Part shown: positions 60,652-64,000 of the stretch, piece by piece | Layout of the letters: each line of letters opens with the position of its first letter | Position numbering within the stretch: the first letter of the stretch is position 1 | Origin: an uncultured Paracoccaceae bacterium | GTDB taxonomy: Bacteria > Pseudomonadota > Alphaproteobacteria > Rhodobacterales > Rhodobacteraceae | Assembly (NCBI GenBank): GCA_937920555.1 | Contig: CAKZTM010000006.1 | Span: forward strand, 1 to 64,000 | Direction of reading: 5' to 3' | Length of the DNA stretch: 64,000 nucleotides | Made by a program: the position numbers and the translations under genes | Notes under the pieces: generated by a model | What the model saw: only the letters and a program-made list of their open reading frames with translations | The model's database searches: none | Told to the model about the DNA's origin: nothing

Positions 60652-63273
60652 GTGACAAAACAAGTGTCCAACAACGTTGAACAGAAGAACTCTCTGGCAC
60701 TAGAGCTGACCGAAATGGGGTTGTCCCTGTTCGTGTGCGCGGGCGATGAGCCGGTTGAATGTGTCGCTTATGTATCGCTCGATGATCCGGAATTTCCTAA
60801 AAAGCTCAGCACTTTTCGTGCCGCGGCCGAAAAGACAATCGGCAAGGGATTTGAGACCCAGATCTGGCTCCCTGATGAGCAGGTTATGTTCCGCTCTTTG
60901 AAGCTGGATGAAGAAGACACCGATGATCTTCGCACGGCGGCCTCCTCCGCACTCAGCGCTTCTACGCCATTTCACGGGGACAGCCTGTGTTTTGACCTTG
61001 GCGATACAAATGGGGCGGGTTATACGCCCGTTGCAGCGATCCCTAAGGAGAAGATGGACGAGGCTATGGCATTTGCGAAAAAAATGCGCATGAACCCCCG
61101 TCTGATCACCACGTCAAACGTGGTATCGGGGTTTTCCTCACGTCCAGATTTCAAGCCGCATGCACCCGAAGTCGTGCAACGCGCGGCACCGGTGCGTATG
61201 GCGGCTTTGGCGATGATGCTGGCCGCGCCGATTTTCCTTTTGAGCGGCGAGCTTGACACTGGCCCCGATGGCCGCATGGAGGCATCCGCTGGAAACGCTT
61301 TTGTCGCGTCAATCCTGCCGGTTGAGGCAGGACCAGAAGCGCCTGAGCTTATCGGGCCTGATCCATCGCAGGCAGGCACTACGGGCTTGCCAAATGCGAC
61401 CATGGATCTGACTGCGTCCCGCACGGCACCTCAGATGGAACCGGCGCAGCTGCCAAGCCAACCCCACGCCACTGCGGCACATTCTGACATCGAGGTTATG
61501 GTCGCGGTCACCCCCTTGGCTCAAACGCAAAACCTGTCCGAGATGGGCGCGCCTGCGGTCAACCTCCCGCAGCTGCCAATGCCTGCCAAGATGACCGGAC
61601 TGCCGGAATTGGGCGACACGGCGCCTGCTCCTGTCAGCGACGCCCCGATTTCGGCCCAGTGGGAAGTGTCCCAGCTTCCATCCCCTGATGCGATTTCTGT
61701 GCGTTTTCCGATCAGCGATCATGACGGGTTTCGCGAAATTGACACAGCGGCCCCCAGCCTGACGTCAAATTCGCAACCGGGCGAACTGCCCAATCTGGAT
61801 ATGCTGACGGTCGAATATGTGCAAAATGTCTTCGATGGCAATATCACCATCAAAGACCTGATGGCGGTGGAAGAGGATACCGCCACCGCGTTTAACAATC
61901 CGGCCCACGATCCCGCGTTGCTACGGCTGGCAAATTTGGGCGAAGGTGTTTTGGTGCGCAGGCCGGTCGGTCGGGCAGCCCCGAAATTGATGCAACCGGC
62001 TTTTGTGCCGCGCCCGGAAAAGCGCCCCTTGCCACTTTTGCCGGAGCAAGCGTTTGACTATAAAACGATGATCCCGATTGATCCGGGAACGACGATTGAG
62101 GATCCGCCGCCATTCGTTTCAGGCGCCATAGACACAGCTCCACAGCTCAGCAGACCCGCTGGGCTGATTTTTCGTTTTGACAGCAGCACAAACAAGTTGA
62201 TTGCAGACGCCTCGGTCCGGCGCCGCCGCCTCGCGATTGTCGATGCGAAGCAAAACCAGAATGGACTTCTTGCAAATCTGATCCCGCCAAGGGCACGTAC
62301 TGCCGTGCCTTTGGCCGGGTCAGACGGTGGCGTCATTCAGTTCAAAGCGCCGCGCCGGACGGTCGCCACAATACCGGCGGACCCCACACCTCAGGCACCT
62401 CAAAGCGACGCGCCAAAGCCAGAACTGGCGACCCCCGAGCGGATAGCCGTGCCATATATATTGCAACCGAAACTGCCTTTGGGGCTGCCGCAAGGGGCGG
62501 CGCAACAGGTCGCTGCTGTGCGCGAGCTGGTGCCGTTTCAGCCCCAGACGTCCAACCCGGCCCCTGACATTCAATTTGTCGATGTCGCTTCCAAACCCGC
62601 ACTACCGCGCCCTCCTTCACGTCGCACGAATTTAGTGGTCACGGAGCCGGAACCGGCCGCGGAGCTGGCGACGGTGGAGCAACCAACCGAAGAGACCGCC
62701 CTCGATACCGCGCAATCCGATACCACATCCCCTTCCGTGCAGGCGGAGATTGCCGCACAGGCGGCACCAAACCTGACATTGCCCCGGCCACCATCCAGAC
62801 CGGAGCGCAGCACCGATGTGGCCGCTTTAATCTTGGAGCTTGATCCACCTGCCCAGACCGGGCCTATCTCCAAATATGCGATTGATCAGCTCTATGCACC
62901 GGCCAAACGACCCGCCAGTTTGAAAGCGCAGGCGGCCAAGATCATTGAGGAGCGGAATTCGGTCACCAATCAAGTGGCCAAAAAGCAGGAACCGGTGGCG
63001 ACCACGCCTCAAAACCGGTTGCGCATCCCAACGGGTGCACGGGTCGGCGCGACCGCGACGATCAAGGATGGCATCGCCTTGGGTGACATCAGCCTGATCG
63101 GCATCTATGGCACATCGAAAACAAGACGCGCTTTGGTGCGCCTACCGCAAGGCAGATACGTGCAAATCACACGCGGCGATCAGGTCAGCGGCTGGACCGT
63201 TTCTGCGGTAGGGGAAGACGCCGTGCGCATCCAAAAAGGCTCCGCCAACAAAGTCTTGCGCCTACCCAACTAG
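60652..63273 (+). CDS. Large envelope protein with GspL-like N-terminus and GspC/PilP-like C-terminus
   Basis: I know no assigned function. Residues 1 to about 185 look cytoplasmic and resemble the actin-like cytoplasmic domain of GspL/PilM (GLSLFVCAGDEPVE; GKGFETQIWLPDEQVMFRSL). One hydrophobic segment follows (RMAALAMMLAAPIFLLSG), then about 550 residues rich in Pro, Ala and Thr, likely disordered in the periplasm, and a C-terminal beta domain resembling the GspC homology region/PilP (DISLIGIYGTSKTRRALVRL; GDQVSGWTVSAVGEDAVRI). Start uncertain: GTG at 60652 or 60664, or ATG at 60592. No other secretion genes lie nearby. Confidence 0.75.
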   Translation: MTKQVSNNVEQKNSLALELTEMGLSLFVCAGDEPVECVAYVSLDDPEFPKKLSTFRAAAEKTIGKGFETQIWLPDEQVMFRSLKLDEEDTDDLRTAASSALSASTPFHGDSLCFDLGDTNGAGYTPVAAIPKEKMDEAMAFAKKMRMNPRLITTSNVVSGFSSRPDFKPHAPEVVQRAAPVRMAALAMMLAAPIFLLSGELDTGPDGRMEASAGNAFVASILPVEAGPEAPELIGPDPSQAGTTGLPNATMDLTASRTAPQMEPAQLPSQPHATAAHSDIEVMVAVTPLAQTQNLSEMGAPAVNLPQLPMPAKMTGLPELGDTAPAPVSDAPISAQWEVSQLPSPDAISVRFPISDHDGFREIDTAAPSLTSNSQPGELPNLDMLTVEYVQNVFDGNITIKDLMAVEEDTATAFNNPAHDPALLRLANLGEGVLVRRPVGRAAPKLMQPAFVPRPEKRPLPLLPEQAFDYKTMIPIDPGTTIEDPPPFVSGAIDTAPQLSRPAGLIFRFDSSTNKLIADASVRRRRLAIVDAKQNQNGLLANLIPPRARTAVPLAGSDGGVIQFKAPRRTVATIPADPTPQAPQSDAPKPELATPERIAVPYILQPKLPLGLPQGAAQQVAAVRELVPFQPQTSNPAPDIQFVDVASKPALPRPPSRRTNLVVTEPEPAAELATVEQPTEETALDTAQSDTTSPSVQAEIAAQAAPNLTLPRPPSRPERSTDVAALILELDPPAQTGPISKYAIDQLYAPAKRPASLKAQAAKIIEERNSVTNQVAKKQEPVATTPQNRLRIPTGARVGATATIKDGIALGDISLIGIYGTSKTRRALVRLPQGRYVQITRGDQVSGWTVSAVGEDAVRIQKGSANKVLRLPN

Positions 63274-63510
63274 TCCAAATCAGCAGCAATCCTCGGGTAG
63301 AGCTGTCACCTCGAAAAGGGTGAGATATCCCCTTGAACCGCACCAAAAGTCTCACTTTTTCGAAAAATCCGCCAAAATACCAAAAAAAATACGTGTAAAT
63401 TGGCCAAACACGCCGAAAATGGAGTTTTTTAGATTTTTTTCCCCTAACAAGTTCTCTAATGTCTCGGCACATCAACCAAGAAGACTGAAGAACAGGAACA
63501 AGAGGGAACT

Positions 63511-63897
63511 ATGCTAAAAGAATTCAAAGACTTTATCGCAACAGGCAATGTGATGGACATGGCTGTCGGTATCATTATGGGTGCAGCGGTCACCGCGATT
63601 ATCACCTCGCTGGTCGAAGATTTGATCAACCCGATCATCAGCCTGTTTTTGGGCGGTGTTGATTTCTCAGGAATGAAATATCTGCTCGGCGAAGGCGAAG
63701 GCGCTGCGTCCTTCAACTACGGTAACTTCATTATGGCCATTATCAACTTCGTGATCATTGCATGGGTTGTGTTCATGCTCGTGAAAATGGTGAACCGGAT
63801 GAAAAATGCGGCGGTCGAAGAAGCCGAAGAAGCACCAGCTGGCCCATCCGAGACGGACCTGTTGATGGAAATCCGCGACGCGATCAAAGCAAGCTGA
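63511..63897 (+). CDS. mscL: Large-conductance mechanosensitive channel
   Basis: Homopentameric emergency valve against hypo-osmotic shock. The N-terminal amphipathic helix and TM1 read [41 protein letters not shown]2 is [26 protein letters not shown], followed by the C-terminal helix bundle ([11 protein letters not shown]). Length is 128 aa. GAGGGA precedes the ATG, and a terminator follows. Confidence 0.97.
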   Translation: MLKEFKDFIATGNVMDMAVGIIMGAAVTAIITSLVEDLINPIISLFLGGVDFSGMKYLLGEGEGAASFNYGNFIMAIINFVIIAWVVFMLVKMVNRMKNAAVEEAEEAPAGPSETDLLMEIRDAIKAS

Positions 63898-63917
63898 TCT
63901 TTTCCACAATAATTCTT

Positions 63918-63946
63918 AAGGCCCGCCGACTGAGCGGGCCTTTTTT
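63918..63946 (+). terminator. Rho-independent terminator of mscL
   Basis: Stem AAGGCCCGC / GCGGGCCTT with loop CGACTGA and a run of six T. Confidence 0.93.
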
Positions 63947-64000
63947 GCTTTAAAGACCTTATGTTTGCTTGTCTTTAACATCCCAGCCCTTACCTTTTGA

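Overview
The window reads as a stretch of chromosome from a marine alphaproteobacterium of the Rhodobacterales (Roseobacter group); I cannot name the genus. The evidence is the gene content: ihfA next to a MerR gene and a tRNA-Pro, a comF/grxC/NDUFAF5-like methyltransferase block, rplY/pth/ychF, class II DAHP synthase next to serB, TRAP and sugar ABC transporters, and a large GspL/GspC-like envelope protein of a type I associate with this order. Coding density is high, many genes overlap by 1 to 4 nt, and GC is high except in a few AT-richer gaps. There is no rRNA, CRISPR array, intact insertion sequence or prophage.

Layout. 1-2.7 kb: an orphan UgpC/MsmK-type ABC ATPase and a two-TM membrane protein of unknown function. 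2.9-8.5 kb: a site-2-protease-like peptidase coupled to fabI, a dCTP deaminase family protein, tRNA-Pro(GGG), a MerR regulator, ihfA and zapE. 8.5-12.2 kb: an MFS carrier, NDH-2 and a Mn-type pyrophosphatase. 12.4-23.6 kb: a sugar-acid type locus, all on the minus strand, with a DctPQM TRAP transporter, a DctB-like kinase, a DctD-like regulator without its AAA+ domain, a DegT aminotransferase, a KduD-like SDR, a Zn-dehydrogenase and an enolase-superfamily dehydratase; a LysR gene and a probable 49-residue small gene stand at its head. 23.6-37.5 kb: mostly housekeeping genes (glutaredoxin, comF, hemH, pth, rplY, coaA, trpA, ychF), plus an unusual secreted protein built from duplicated acidic and lysine-rich modules. 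37.7-42.3 kb: tRNA-Ser(GCT), an AraC regulator and a small copper/redox group (DUF4142, cupredoxin, CueR, dihaem oxidoreductase).

42.4-50.7 kb is a complete compatible-solute or alpha-glycoside utilisation locus: a LacI repressor with a palindromic operator, a binding protein, two permeases, a GH63-type hydrolase (glucosylglycerate/mannosylglycerate hydrolase-like), an ATPase and a convergent SMP-30 lactonase. Both permeases carry unusual additions: a DUF11/Ig-like periplasmic insertion in the MalF-type subunit and about four extra membrane segments in the MalG-type subunit. 50.8-64 kb holds a DUF2237 gene, an isolated ExoY-like sugar transferase, a four-gene operon (nuclease/phosphatase, threonine dehydratase-like, alpha/beta hydrolase, HAD), a GlxA-type regulator, aroG(II)-serB, a SIMPL protein, the GspL/GspC-like hub protein and mscL.

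The best candidates for something undescribed are non-coding. (i) A roughly 50-bp element with three GTCATAC-type repeats at exact 11-bp spacing plus a GANTC site occurs twice, 50 kb apart, inverted, each time between convergent genes. (ii) A 32-bp palindromic element occurs three times, always outside genes. The charge-patterned secreted protein and the DUF11-bearing permease are the most unusual proteins.
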